From Blumeriella jaapii (Eukaryota; Ascomycota; Leotiomycetes; Helotiales; Drepanopezizaceae): a stretch of DNA of 64,000 nucleotides. Of the stretch, positions 1 through 10,789 are shown piece after piece. Location of the stretch: positions 62,001-126,000 of the forward strand of contig VWND01000080.1 in the NCBI GenBank assembly GCA_009599575.1. The letters are read 5' to 3'. Made by a program: the position numbers and the translations under genes. The notes under the pieces were generated by a model. It saw only the letters and a program-made list of their open reading frames with translations. It did no database searches and had not been told where the DNA came from. How positions within the stretch are numbered: the stretch's first letter is position 1; each line of letters opens with the position of its first letter.

Positions 1-359
1 CGAAAAGGAAAAAGAATTCAACAGGTTTTAAAAAAAAGAATAGGCAGAAACTTAAACCCAAAATATTAGCAACGCCGCATTACGAAGGACCGAAGATACA
101 AATAATATAGCAGAATAAGCGGAGAACGATCGCGAAGATTGAATCGACGAAAATTCTTTATTTTTCGACCTTTTTTTATTTCCGCAATCATTTTTACTTT
201 TATTATTCTTCGCTACGAACAGGCCTATAAAAACTTTTCGCGAGCTTTCACGCTATTTTTTTTTTTTTTATTTTATTATATTTTTTCGCGTAAGATTCTA
301 ATTAAAGGCCGAACGCGAAAGAAATAAGACTATAGAAGCTAGACTTGCCGCTATAAAAG

Positions 360-1460
360 CTTAGCAAATAAAACTTCAACGCTTTCTAGCCAGAGCTTCA
401 GTATTTCCCGGGATAAGTTTCGGAGTTTCTAACGTCAATTTTCCAGCTTTTAATCCAACGCTAATAGCGCCACTAATGCTGCCTTTTCGCTCCGAATTTT
501 TACAAAGTTTTAAAAGCGAACCATTTATTTCAGGAATAAAACCCGCGATTTCTTTTTTCGTGAATTATAATTTTCAGCGATTTAGAAACTTTTCGAAAAC
601 CAAAGCATTCGCAACTTTTAATTTTTCCAAAGACGATATTCGATACTAGTTATTCGAGATAAAAGATTATTTCGCTAAAGAAAGGATTTTCCGCTCCGAC
701 CTACAAGTATTAACCGCCAGAAACTATTTGTCGGATGCTATTAAAAAACGCATCGTATACGTTCGTATTTATTTCAAAAACTTTACGGACACCGATATGT
801 TTCTGATTTGAATTTTTCTGAAAGCTTGGTTATATCAAAAATACGCTAAGACCGAAAATTTTATAAAGGCAAACAGAAAGATGGATCGGTGTTAAATGTT
901 TTTTAGTTAATTAATTACCGATTTTACGAACTATTTCGAAACAGTGTTTTAAAAGATTTTATAGCGGTACGAAGAACAAGCGGTTCTGTCACGCTTTCGG
1001 ATGAAATTGACGCGATCGATTTTTAAAGGAATATATAATTTAATTAAAGGCGTTTTGCTAACAATTTACGCTTAGATAAAAAAATGCGCTTTGCGAGCGG
1101 AAGAGTATCTCCGGAGCGAATCGAGCTTGTTTTCGGAAAAGGAAAAGAAAATACATTTCGATTTCGAAAAAAAAAGCAGCATAAAAAGCAACGACAGACA
1201 GCGGATTTACCAAAGCTATAGATATAATTAATAAAGGTTTATATCCGTCACGACAATTATTAGCTATTATTTCCGATAACAAAAAAAAACGCATTCGTTA
1301 TTCAGATATAAACGCCGAAAAAAAAAAGAAATTACGGACGATCAATTTTTGCTTTATTTGCGAAAGTCCAGATTATATGGCGTCGGAATGTTTAAAAAAC
1401 GAGAATTCTATTCGTCGTTAAAAGCGACGAAAAGCCCGGGCAAAAACTCCGTTAAATAAT
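360..1460 (+). pseudogene. A gag (capsid/nucleocapsid) remnant
   Basis: Gag packages element RNA in a cytoplasmic particle. The clearest mark is the nucleocapsid zinc knuckle at 1350-1391, which reads C-x2-C-x4-Y-x4-C. The zinc-binding His has become Tyr, as expected from a CAT to TAT (CpA to TpA) change. Upstream, between about 400 and 900, there is a capsid-like stretch with many aromatic and basic residues, but it is broken by TAA/TAG stops. The true start cannot be fixed and the frame changes at A/T runs. The assignment rests on the knuckle and on the position just before protease. Confidence 0.7.
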
Positions 1461-1589
1461 ATTTTTTGAGAGAAGCTAGATAATTGGAAGCCTAAGATCA
1501 TTAAAGACTTATTTATACCATTATTTAATAACTATAATATATTTCATTCGGACGATTTATTTAATATGACAGATATTAATTTTAATTTT

Positions 1590-4500
1590 TATTCGATAAA
1601 TGTATTTGTTATAAATAAGGACGGTATTAAAAAGATTTTTACCGCTATCGTGGATTGCGGAGCCACCAAGAATTTTATTAGCAATATAATCCTTCCTCTG
1701 ATTAATTACATTATTTAACACAGCCTTTGCCTTCCCGTTCGAAACGCATAAATGCGCGAGCTTGCACCGGCTTGCATGAACGGTACTATCCTCATATCCA
1801 TCCATTGCTATATAATAAAGAAACCATTTATCCAACCTTTTAAAAAAAATGGAGAGATTTATTCGGCAGATTTTATTTTTAAACGTTTTTGATTAAAAGA
1901 ATACAACCTTTTTATCGACTGAAAGTTTGGGACCTTCTACCAAGATTTTTTTCGCAACGGTTGTGTAATTCCGAGCATAATTGCAATAAAAACTTATTTA
2001 AGCCTGATTGAAAAAGTATTAAATTCAACGTTTTTTTTTTTAACGACACAAAAACAAAATCGGTAAAATATTACGAGTTTTACAAATTGACAAAGGATTT
2101 CCTTAATTTTACTATAAGCGAAAACGACGAAATTAAAATTAAAACGGTAATATTTTTTTAAAAATACGTTATATTTAAAAATATAATATTTAGCAAGTCA
2201 AAATTTCAGGTCTTTTTCGCCTAAACGTTCCGGTTATAACTACGAAATCGTTTTTTCGTTCGGACGCCAAATTATTTTACGGCTTATTATACAATTTTTC
2301 AGAAAACGAATTAAAAATGCTTAAGGAATATCTAAATCAAATGCAAGCCCAAGGATTTATACGCCCGTTAAAATCGGAAGCTGCCGCTTTATTTTTTTAT
2401 ATCGTAAAAAAAGATAGTGCATTACGTTTTTTTGCGTGAATTACCGGGGATTAAATGCTATATAACAGTTTCCAACCGCTATTTTTTTTTTTGATTGATT
2501 TCGGAAATTTTAAACCGACTAAGCAAAGCGAAAATATTTATTAAATTGGATTTTAAATAAGGTTTTAATTTAATCAGAATAGCGAAAGGATATAAGTGGA
2601 AGACGGCCTTCAGAACTAGGTTCGGATTTTTCGAATACTTAGTAATGTTTTTTGGAATGTGCAACGCACCAGCAATCTTTTAAGCATATATCGACAGCGT
2701 TTTTAAAGATTTTATGAATATATTTGTCGTGGTGTATTTGAACGATATTCTGATTTATTCAAAAGATAAAGCTTTTTATATTAAGCACGTTATTAAAGTT
2801 TTGAAAGTTTTTCTTAACGCAAAGTTGTTTTGCAAATTTGAAAAATGCGAATTCGATACCGATAACGTCGAATTCCTGGGCTTTATCGTTTTTTTAGCCG
2901 GAATTGATATAGATAAAAAAAAAGTTGCAACGATTGCGAAATAGCTAATTCTAAGTATTATACGAGAAACTTTTTTTTTTTTTTAAGGTTTTGCAACTTT
3001 TATCGCAGATTTATTTATTAATATAGCTTTATCGCTACGAGAATAATCAAACTTTTGAAAAGCAAAAGACCGTTTTTATAGATAAAAGAAGCGATATTAT
3101 TATTCCGAATTTTGCAAAACGCGTTTATCAAAGTTTTATTATTAATATATTTCAATTCCGAACTGAAAATTTTCCTCGAGTATAACGCATCCACGATTGC
3201 ACTCGCCGAAATAATTTCTTAGCGCCAATCCGATTTATATTTATACTCAATCGCATTTTATTTCCGAAAATTTATATTCGCGGAAGTAAATTATACGATT
3301 TTCGATCAGGAACTTTTGTTAATTGTTGAGTTAATTAAATATTAGAAATATTATTTCGAAAGCGTCCGGCACAAAATCATAATAATATCGGATTATAATA
3401 ATTTTAAGTATTTTATGACTATTCGAATTCTGACCAAACGTTAAGCCAAATGGGCAATAACTTTGTTAACTATCGATTTCGAAATTATATACAAAGTTGG
3501 CTCGAAAAATCCCGCCGACGCACCGTCGCAAAAACCAGATTATGCTTAAAGTCTCGTGCAACTAGCAAAACTATTTTTGCAGTTGGCTTCAGGACAAATC
3601 CTGGACGAACTGCTGTTCGTGGACGAAGAAAAGGACTTGTTATATTTTATCGTTTTTTGTGCTTATAAGTTGGTTAAAGAGGATATTAAGAGCGCGCGAG
3701 CCGAATTGAGAAACGATTGGCTCGACCGATTTTAAGAATATGACAATTTGCTTATTACAAACCTCGACGATTAAATAATACGAGAATTTAAAAAGATACC
3801 GAATATTCTGTTATAACAAGATATTGCTTCGGAAATCAAGCAGGTACAAAACTTGTACGAAACGCTTTCGGGTTCCGACTTTTTTTTGATTAACGATATT
3901 TAGATATATAAAAGTATTAGGTTTTACGTTCTATCAGAATTCATTTTGAAAAAGAGGCTATTGGAAGAATTTTACGATAATCCGACCGCGGATTATTTCG
4001 GGCGAGACAAGACAACCGTTTTATTAAAACGCTTGTTTTATTGGCCGGAAATAACCGCGGATATAAAAAATTATATTTTATTTTGTATGGTTTGCAAAAA
4101 GAACAAGCTTTTAAAAACAAAAACGAACGGAGAACTTTGCTCTATTCCGATATTAAACCGATTTTAGGGTAGTATTTTTTTTGGATTTGATTACCGATTT
4201 TTCAAACGCTTCGAGCAATAGCGATTTTTCGTATAACAAAGTCGGCAAAACTCTTATTTACGACGTAATATTTGTTATTGTTTGTCGTTTGACGAAATAA
4301 TTTTATTTCGTTTTAGTGCGCAAAAATATAACCATCAGCCAATTTGCTTATATCTTTTGCAAAACAGTTTTTTTTCGCTACGGCATATTAGACGATATCG
4401 TGTCAGATCGCGGTTTTTTTTTTACTTTTGCATTTTGAATTATATTTACGATTATGCTTCGTATAAAACGCAAACTTTTAACCGCTTTCCATTTATAAAC

Positions 4501-5290
4501 CGACGGGCAGATAAAAAGAGCGAACGTAGTTTTCGAAATATACTTCCGGTTTTACGTTGATTTCAATCAAGACGACTGGTCAGATTTATTTTTTTTGGCG
4601 GAATTCGTTATTAGCAATATATTATTTTCGTTTATTGGAATGTCTTTTTTTTAAGCAAACGGAATCAACGCAAAACCATTTGATTTGAAAAGACTGCCAG
4701 ATTCCGAATTCGAATCAGCAGCAGGATTTGCAAAAAGGCTGGAGATTATACATCAGAAATTGAAAAAAACTTTATTATATGCTTAAGATTTTCAAGCAAA
4801 GTACTACGATAAAAAACATATTTAAACGAATTTCAGAATCGGGAAAAAAAGTATATTTGAACGCAAAAAACCTGAAAACGAAAAGATTTTGCAAAGAAAC
4901 TGAACGTTAAAAGATTTGGTCCCTTTTCAATTTTAAATAAGATTGGTTTTTAGGCATATAAATTACGATTGTTCGATTTTTGGAAGCTGCACGACGTTTT
5001 TCACGTGAGTTTATTAAGCCTATATTATAAGGCAACGAAGGTGGATAAAAGCGAACAAAACGCCGAATTTCCGGGCTCCGATCTTATGGAAAACGACGCG
5101 GGAGACAAGGAGGAAAAATAGAAGGTAGATCAAATTCTTGATTTTGCGTTTAAAGAACGGTGAAAGAAATTATATTTTCTGATCCGATAAAAAGGCTGGT
5201 TTTTAGACTACGATTTTTAGCAGAAAGCAAAAAAACCTGGAACACACGCACCAGAGCTAGTAGTTTAATTTTTCAAGAATAATCTTTTTT
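1590..5290 (+). pseudogene. A pol: PR-RT-RNaseH-INT-chromodomain remnant
   Basis: Aspartic protease: VDCGATKNFIS from 1650. Reverse transcriptase: about 2230-2945, with QGFIRPLKSEAA near 2350 and an active site reading YLND (2735-2746), where YLDD is expected. RNase H and tether: about 3060-3545, ending in VGSKNPADAP. Integrase HHCC finger: 3930-4110, with FCMVCKKNK at its end and one zinc His changed to Tyr (ADYFG). The integrase core follows with VSDRG near 4400 and TDGQIKRAN near 4500. A decayed chromodomain lies at about 5110-5280, with a VDQILDF-like start and a KGW core. Numerous TAA/TAG stops and frame slips make it non-functional. Confidence 0.88.
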
Positions 5291-5380
5291 AAACTTGGCG
5301 CTGATAGTTAGTATTATTTGTATTTTACCCTGATGTATTATTATACGAGACCGATTTTTCAAAACAATTTTACCGAACCT

Positions 5381-5712
5381 TACCGTTAATTAACATTTTT
5401 TTACCCTTTTAATTTTATAAAAAAACCGACGTTTTAAGAGAATCTTACCGTTAATTGACACTTTTCACCTTTTCAATTTTATAAGACCGACGTTTTAAAA
5501 GAATCTTACCGTTAATTGACACCCTTTATCTTTTTAACCTTATAAGACCGACGTTTTAAGAGAATCTTACCGTCAATTGACACCTTTCATCTTTCCAACC
5601 TTACAAGACCGACGTCTTAAGAGAACCTTACCGTTAATTGACATTCTTTACCTTTTCAACCTTACAAGACCGACGTTTTAACAAAACCTTACCGTTAATT
5701 GACACCTTTTTA
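5381..5712 (+). repeat. 61-bp tandem repeat array upstream of A's 3' LTR
   Basis: Six copies of a unit containing taccgttaattgacac and accgacgttttaagagaa. The taccgt/caatt core starts at 5381, 5446, 5507, 5568, 5629 and 5690, so the spacing is 65 and then four times 61 bp. Copies differ mainly by C/T and G/A. The array sits in the untranslated region between the chromodomain and the polypurine tract. Its function is unknown, and it may simply be a slippage-born minisatellite. Confidence 0.9.
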
Positions 5713-5736
5713 TCCTCCCAACTATTAACAAAAGGG

Positions 5737-5760
5737 GGCTTTATCGAAAAAGGGAGAAAG
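5737..5760 (+). other. A polypurine tract (plus-strand primer)
   Basis: Purine-rich sequence ending aaaaagggagaaag lies immediately before the TGTCA start of the 3' LTR. This is where the plus-strand DNA primer of an LTR element is expected. It confirms the plus orientation of A. Confidence 0.75.
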
Positions 5761-5995
5761 TGTCAAAGGGCACCGGCTGACCGATAAAGGAGCATGCTAG
5801 AAAGTATTAAGGCTAGAAGTAAACATCAGCATGCATGCAGCCTTGGCCAGGATCAATCCGAATCCCGAGGCAGGCCCGACCTGCCAATCCTCGGGATATA
5901 GTCAGAAGGATCCCTTGTATTTTCATAGTTTCCTAAGATTCAGTTTTACGAATAAATGCACTTCTGTTCCCTGGTTCTGACTTCCAACTGTGACA
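5761..5995 (+). repeat. A 3' LTR (235 bp), little mutated
   Basis: The LTR begins TGTCAAAGGG and ends ACTGTGACA, giving a 5-bp terminal inverted repeat TGTCA/TGACA. It is preceded by a polypurine tract and followed directly by family B coding sequence (tcgagccatacgt). Unlike the rest of A it keeps many CpA and TpG (for example gcatgcatgcagcc) and is much richer in G+C. The 5' LTR is not in the window. Confidence 0.88.
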
Positions 5996-8060
5996 TCGAG
6001 CCATACGTAATCGCTAACGTTAAAATCGATCGCGCGGCGAAATTTATTCGTATTTTTTTTTTTTTTTGTCGCGAGCTTATTAAAAATACGATTTAGCAAA
6101 GTTTTAAGCGTCGTAATAGCGGCGAGCGTACGCACGAGCTTCGTTTGCGTTTAGCTTATATAAAAAATAAAAAAAATAAAAAGTATCGAGCTTTCAGTTT
6201 CAATTAATATAGGAAATATAATCGTATACAATTTCGAAAAGTAAAAAGCCATTTAGATTCTTGTAAAAAAAGATTATTTAAGCGAAATTTATTATTAAAA
6301 GAAATTCGTTCCAATCGTTTTAATAAATGTTTACGAAGAATCGAAAGCGTTTTTGCAAATATTAATTGTAAATTTCGGTTTGACCGTCGGTTTCAAAATA
6401 AACGGCTATCGAAAACTTTAATTGCGTACCGAGTATTTTGTTTAATTTAAATCAAAAAGTAAATTAATATTAAAAGCTACGATCGCTAATAATACTTTTT
6501 AAAAAGCCAAAATACTTGTATATATAAAATATATATAATTTAGCGAAGCTTCGAGCGTCGATATTTTTATAATAAAAAATCGAAATAGCTTGCTTAAAAA
6601 AGCGATTTAATATTACGAATACGTTATCGTAATCGTATTTGTTTTTATTAAAGTTGCAAAAATCTATTATAACGTGCTTTCAAAAATAATTAAAAACTGA
6701 AAAAAGCTGAAAAAAGCCGGAGCGTTTATTTTTTAAAATAAAGCTTTTTCGATAAGCGTAGTAATTGCGATAATATTATTTTACGAAAGCTGTTATACTT
6801 CGCTAATAATATTAATCCGAAAGCAATTGCGTAGTTTTGCGAGCGCTAAAATAAGCGGTGGAAATCTAATCGTACACTTTTCGTATAAAAGCCAAGCGTA
6901 AATAATCGACGTTTAAAACTATTAAGCGACCGTAATATAACAGCAGATCGCGTTCAAATATATACGAAAACGGAATATTATTATCGTCGTTTTTTTTTAT
7001 AGCGTTTTGTACAACTTTTTTTCGGAAGGCTATCAAGCTGCTAGCTATACGATTAGCGTAGAAAATTTGGTCAACGATACGAAATGCGAAAAAAAAATCA
7101 GTTATTTTAACGATAAAAACAGCTGTTTCGAAAACCGTAAAAAATCGAAATTTTTTAGTTAAAAAGCGGTGATCGATCTGATTTGCTCGAAAAAAAGTTT
7201 ACAAGCGCTAAATGCGTTTAAAAAAGTTTTAGCGGTTGAATTCGTTCGTACGACGTATTAATACGTCAGCCAAAAAATTATATTTATTTGGTCTGTACGT
7301 AATAAAAAAGTTGTAATCGGCGAAAAGCTCGGCCTAGCGTGCTTATCGAACGTTTAAAAATTTAAAAATTATAAAATACTTTAAAGCTTTATAAATAATA
7401 ATAATTTTAATCTGATAAACTAAATTAGCTAATTCAGCACAAAAATTGCCTAAAAATCTTACGATTGCGAGCATTTTTTTATCGTATACAACGTAGTTTA
7501 GCTTTGCGAAAATTATAATTTTGCTGAAATAAACGATTGAAAGCCAATCGTCGCTAAGAAATTGCGAAAGCACAAAAGCTATTACGCCGTCGAAAGCGTT
7601 AGTTTTTAATATACAAAAAAGATCTTGCTTATAATATTATAAAACTGATGCAATAATAAAAGCTAATATAAAAAGATCGAAATTCTTTTAACATTTAAAA
7701 GTGAAATTGTAAAAAACGTTAGCTTTAATCAAATAAATTAAAAGCTTCACAATTATACCGTAATTTCGAATAAAACGTCGGTAAAAATTACAAAAACCAA
7801 AAAAGCTTTGTACACTTTTTATAATAATAAAAAGCTTTTAATAAGCGACCACGGAAATCTTTTCTGAATTTACTTTTAAGCTTTCAATCGAAATAATAAA
7901 ACTTAAGTAACGGATCCGAATAACGTTGAATTCAAACTTTCGAATATCGGCCTGTAATCCAGCGTTAGCGAGCTTTTGAAGCATTTTGCGAACGTATAGC
8001 GTATTCCAAAAGGTCGGACGAATAAATAAAAATGTTATTCAGATATATAATGCAAAAATC
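5996..8060 (-). mobile_element. B1: family B Ty3/Gypsy remnant, middle of pol
   Basis: Minus-strand family B sequence bounded on the left by A's LTR and on the right by the LTR of B2. Both breakpoints fall inside coding sequence that is continuous in the complete copies B4 and B5. The rest of B1 is not present between its neighbours here and should lie outside the window. B1 is the oldest layer I can see. Confidence 0.88.
5996..8060 (-). pseudogene. B1 pol fragment: RT C-terminus, RNase H, integrase
   Basis: Read from 8060 down: reverse transcriptase just after the active site (VRKMLQKLANAGLQADI near 7960), the SFFGFCNFYRRF motif near 7820, and RNase H at 7343-7690 (TNAFDGVIAFVLSQF, LNYVVYDKKMLAIV). 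The tether and integrase then run down to DYVWLDV at about 6000, where A interrupts it. A homologous uninterrupted region exists at 33400-35460 on the plus strand in B4. Stops are TAA/TAG at Gln/Trp positions. An apparent 70-residue frame at 5923-6135 is a chimera of B1 integrase and A LTR, not a gene. Confidence 0.85.
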
Positions 8061-8328
8061 TGTAACGATCTAATCAGTCGGAGGGCTGGGAGATCAGTCA
8101 ACTGGTCGCCGTGTTCATATAATATAAAAAACGAGCCTCTGGTTTTGTAACAAAAATATTTATTTAAAATTAATAATTGCAAAAGGCAGAAATTACTCAA
8201 AAAAAAAAATTTATATATATAAATAGTTTTTATAATTAATGGAAAAACCTACCAAAAGACCAGAAAGCTTGTAGCTATACGTAGTTGCTGGGGTGATACG
8301 AGAGATGGCAAAAAAGCGAATCGTTATA
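8061..8328 (-). repeat. B2 LTR (268 bp; 3' LTR of a minus-strand element)
   Basis: Starts TGTAACGATCTAATCAGTCG and ends ATCGTTATA on the plus strand. Compared with the other family B LTRs the unmutated ends are TGTGACGA and TCGTCACA, an 8-bp terminal inverted repeat. Both ends here carry transitions (GA to AA, CACA to TATA). It is followed at 8329-8343 by a pyrimidine tract (cttccgtccg) that is the complement of the family B polypurine tract. Confidence 0.9.
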
Positions 8329-8343
8329 TTATTCTTCCGTCCG

Positions 8344-10294
8344 AAAAAAGCGCGCTTTCGAGCTTTTATCTATTGGTACGTCGCTATTTAAATAATCGTA
8401 CGAGTCTAAACCTTCGGAATACGCTTTCAGTTAATTTATAAGTTTTGCAAAAGGACCGGGAAGCTTTTTATGCGCCAAATAAAAGTCGCGAATTCATAAA
8501 AAAGCATATATAAAATCAGACGCGGAATATTACGTAAGACTTTTATTTAAGCTTATTTAAAAAGTTTTGTATTAAAGAATTTTCCGTTGCATTCGATAAG
8601 CGATTAATTTTCCGATTTCGTATTTAAGCTTATTAATTATATTAATAAGTTTAAAAGCTGGATTAACCTGACCTAGGAGCGCGTCGTCAATTGTTTTACG
8701 CAGTCGATTAATATAAAAAACTAATTATACGTTTATAATATTGAAAAAGTCTAGCTTAAAAGCGTTATCGAAAATTTTGGCTATAATTTTAAAAGAGCCG
8801 TTTGTAAAATTGTCGAGCTTGCGAAAAAGCCGGAAGGTCGGAAATAAACGCATATCGAGCCATACGTAATCGCTAACGTTAAAATCGATCGCGCGGCGAG
8901 ATTTATTCGCACTTTTTTTTATTTTATCGTAGGTTTATTAAAGGTGCGATTTGACGAAGTTCCAGGCGTCGTAATAACGGCGAGCGTACGTACGAGCTTC
9001 GTTTGCGTTTAGCTTATGTAAAAAGTTGGAAGAAAAAGAAATATCGAGCTTTTAGTTTTAATTAGTAGAGGAAATATAACCGTGTATAATTTTAAAAAGT
9101 AAAAGGCTATTTAAATTTTTATAAGAAAGTATTATTTGGGCGAAATCTATTATTGAAAAAAATTCGTTTTAATCGTTTTGATAAAAATTTACGAAAGGTC
9201 GAAAACGTTTTTGCAAATATTAATTGTAAATTTCGGTTTGTTTATCGGTTTCGAAATAAGCGGTTATCGAAAGTTTTAATTGCGTATCGAATATTTTATT
9301 TAATTTAAATCAGAAAGTAAATTAATATTAAAGGCCACGATCGCTAATAATACTTTTTAAAAAGCTAAAATACTTGTATATATAAAATATATACAATTTG
9401 GCGAAGCTTCGAGCGTCGATATTTTTATAATAAAAAATCGAAATAGCTTGCTTAAAAAGCGATTTATTATTACGAATATATTATTATAATCGTGTTTGGT
9501 TTTATTAAAATGCAAAAATCTATTATAAGGTACTTTTAAAAATGGTTAAAAACAGAAAAAGGCTGAAAAAGGCCGGGGCGCTTATTCTTTAAAACAAAAC
9601 TTTTTCGATCAGCGTGGCAATTGCGACAGTATTATTTTACGAAAGCTGTTATACCTCGTTAATAATATTAGTTCGAAAACAATTGCGTAGTTTTACGAGC
9701 GTTAAAATAAACGATGGAAATCTGGTCGTGTATTTTTCGTATAAAAATCAAACGAAAATAATCGACGTCTGGAATTATTAAACGACCGTAATATAGCAGC
9801 AAATCGCGTTTAAATGTATACGAAGTATTATTATCGTCGTTTTTTTTCGTAGCGTCGTATAGTTTTTTTTCGAAAAATTATTAGACTGCTAACTATACGA
9901 TTAACGTAAAAAATTTGGTTAACGATACGAAATGCAAAAAAAAAATTAGCTATTTCAACGATAAAAATAGCTGTTTCGAAAGCCGTGGAAAATCGAAGTT
10001 TTTCAGTTAAAAAGCGGTAATTAATCTAACCGGCTCGAAAAAGAGTTTGCAAGCGCTGAATGCGTTTAAAAAAGTTTTGGCGGTCGAATTCGCTCGTACG
10101 ACGTATTAATACGTTAGCTAAAAAGTTGTATTTATTTGGTTTATACGTAATAAAAAAGTTGTAATCGGCGAAAAGCTCGGCCCAGCGTATTTATCGAACG
10201 TTTAAAAATTTAAAAATTATAAAATATTTTAAAGCTTTGTAATTAATAATAATTTTGATTTGATAAATTAAGCTAATTAATTTAATACGAAAAT
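8344..10294 (-). pseudogene. B2 pol fragment: RNase H end, integrase, chromodomain
   Basis: From 10294 downward the minus strand gives the end of RNase H, the tether, the integrase HHCC and core regions, and the C-terminal part that corresponds to the WLDIRPFPTFRPF region of B4 (near 8850). The chromodomain region follows at about 8380-8680. It matches B1 over 8850-10294 and B4 over the whole length, differing mostly by transitions. Frameshifts and stops are frequent. Confidence 0.82.
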
Positions 10295-10522
10295 TGTAAC
10301 GATCTAATCAGTCGGAGGGCTGGGAGATCAGTCAACTGGTCGCCGTGTTCACATGGTATAAGAAACGAGCCTTTGGTTCTGTAACAAAAATATTCACTTA
10401 AAATCAACAACTGCAGAAAGCAGAGATTGCTAAAAAGAAAAAGCCTTATATATATAAATAATTTCCATAATTAATAAAAAAACCCACCAAAAGACCAGAA
10501 AGTTTGCAACTACACGTAGTTG
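10295..10522 (-). repeat. B3 LTR, first part
   Basis: Family B LTR from TGTAACGATC to the AGTTG duplication at 10518-10522. Interior blocks match the other family B LTRs (gatcagtcaactggtcgccg). Element C interrupts it before the last roughly 40 bp. Confidence 0.9.
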
Positions 10523-10694
10523 TATAAAGGGACGAACGAGCAGAAGGTTCGTAGATGATTTGCATTGACTACGAGGTTCTAAGTTAAAAGTGTCGCGAAG
10601 TTTAAAATATAATATGTGCGGACTCCGATGTCACGTAACAACAACGTAACCTTCGGACCACGTAACCAACGAACTGACGTTTTATCTTTTTATA
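10523..10694 (-). repeat. C 3' LTR (left, 172 bp)
   Basis: Contains cgaacgagcagaaggttcgt and three CACGTAAC-like boxes that read CACGTGAC or CGTGAC in the right LTR. The ends are RIP-mutated (TG to TA and CACA to TATA). The polypurine complement tctcctttcc at 10701-10710 lies just inside. Confidence 0.92.
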
Positions 10695-10789
10695 TATAAT
10701 TCTCCTTTCCATTTTTTTTTATTTAATTTTTTCGTCGTCGGAATTTATTTTTATAAATCGAGCTTCGTTCGCGAAGCGTTTTTGTAAAC

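Larger units (their letters stand above)
1..5995 (+). mobile_element. Element A: Ty3/Gypsy chromovirus, 3' part (5' end outside window)
   Basis: The plus strand shows gag, protease, reverse transcriptase, RNase H, integrase and chromodomain in Ty3/Gypsy order. These are followed by a tandem repeat array, a purine tract and a 235-bp LTR. The sequence right of the LTR (from 5996) is the integrase C-terminal region of a family B element read on the other strand, so A is inserted in B1. The left LTR and left target duplication lie outside the window. Both CpA and TpG have been hit in the coding part, while the LTR is nearly unmutated. Confidence 0.9.
8061..10294 (-). mobile_element. B2: family B element, 3' half, inserted in B1
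   Basis: The element begins at the LTR start TGTAACGATC (8061), which interrupts B1's reverse transcriptase. It is cut at 10294 in RNase H by the LTR of B3. The expected duplication of aaatc (8056-8060) and the other end of B2 lie beyond the nested block, outside the window. Confidence 0.87.

Noticed and set aside
5381..5712. CRISPR-like array
   Set aside because: Copies are contiguous without unique spacers and lie in a fungal retrotransposon 3' region, so this is a tandem repeat.
5923..6135. 70-codon minus-strand frame as a gene
   Set aside because: A chimera across the junction of B1 integrase and A's LTR.
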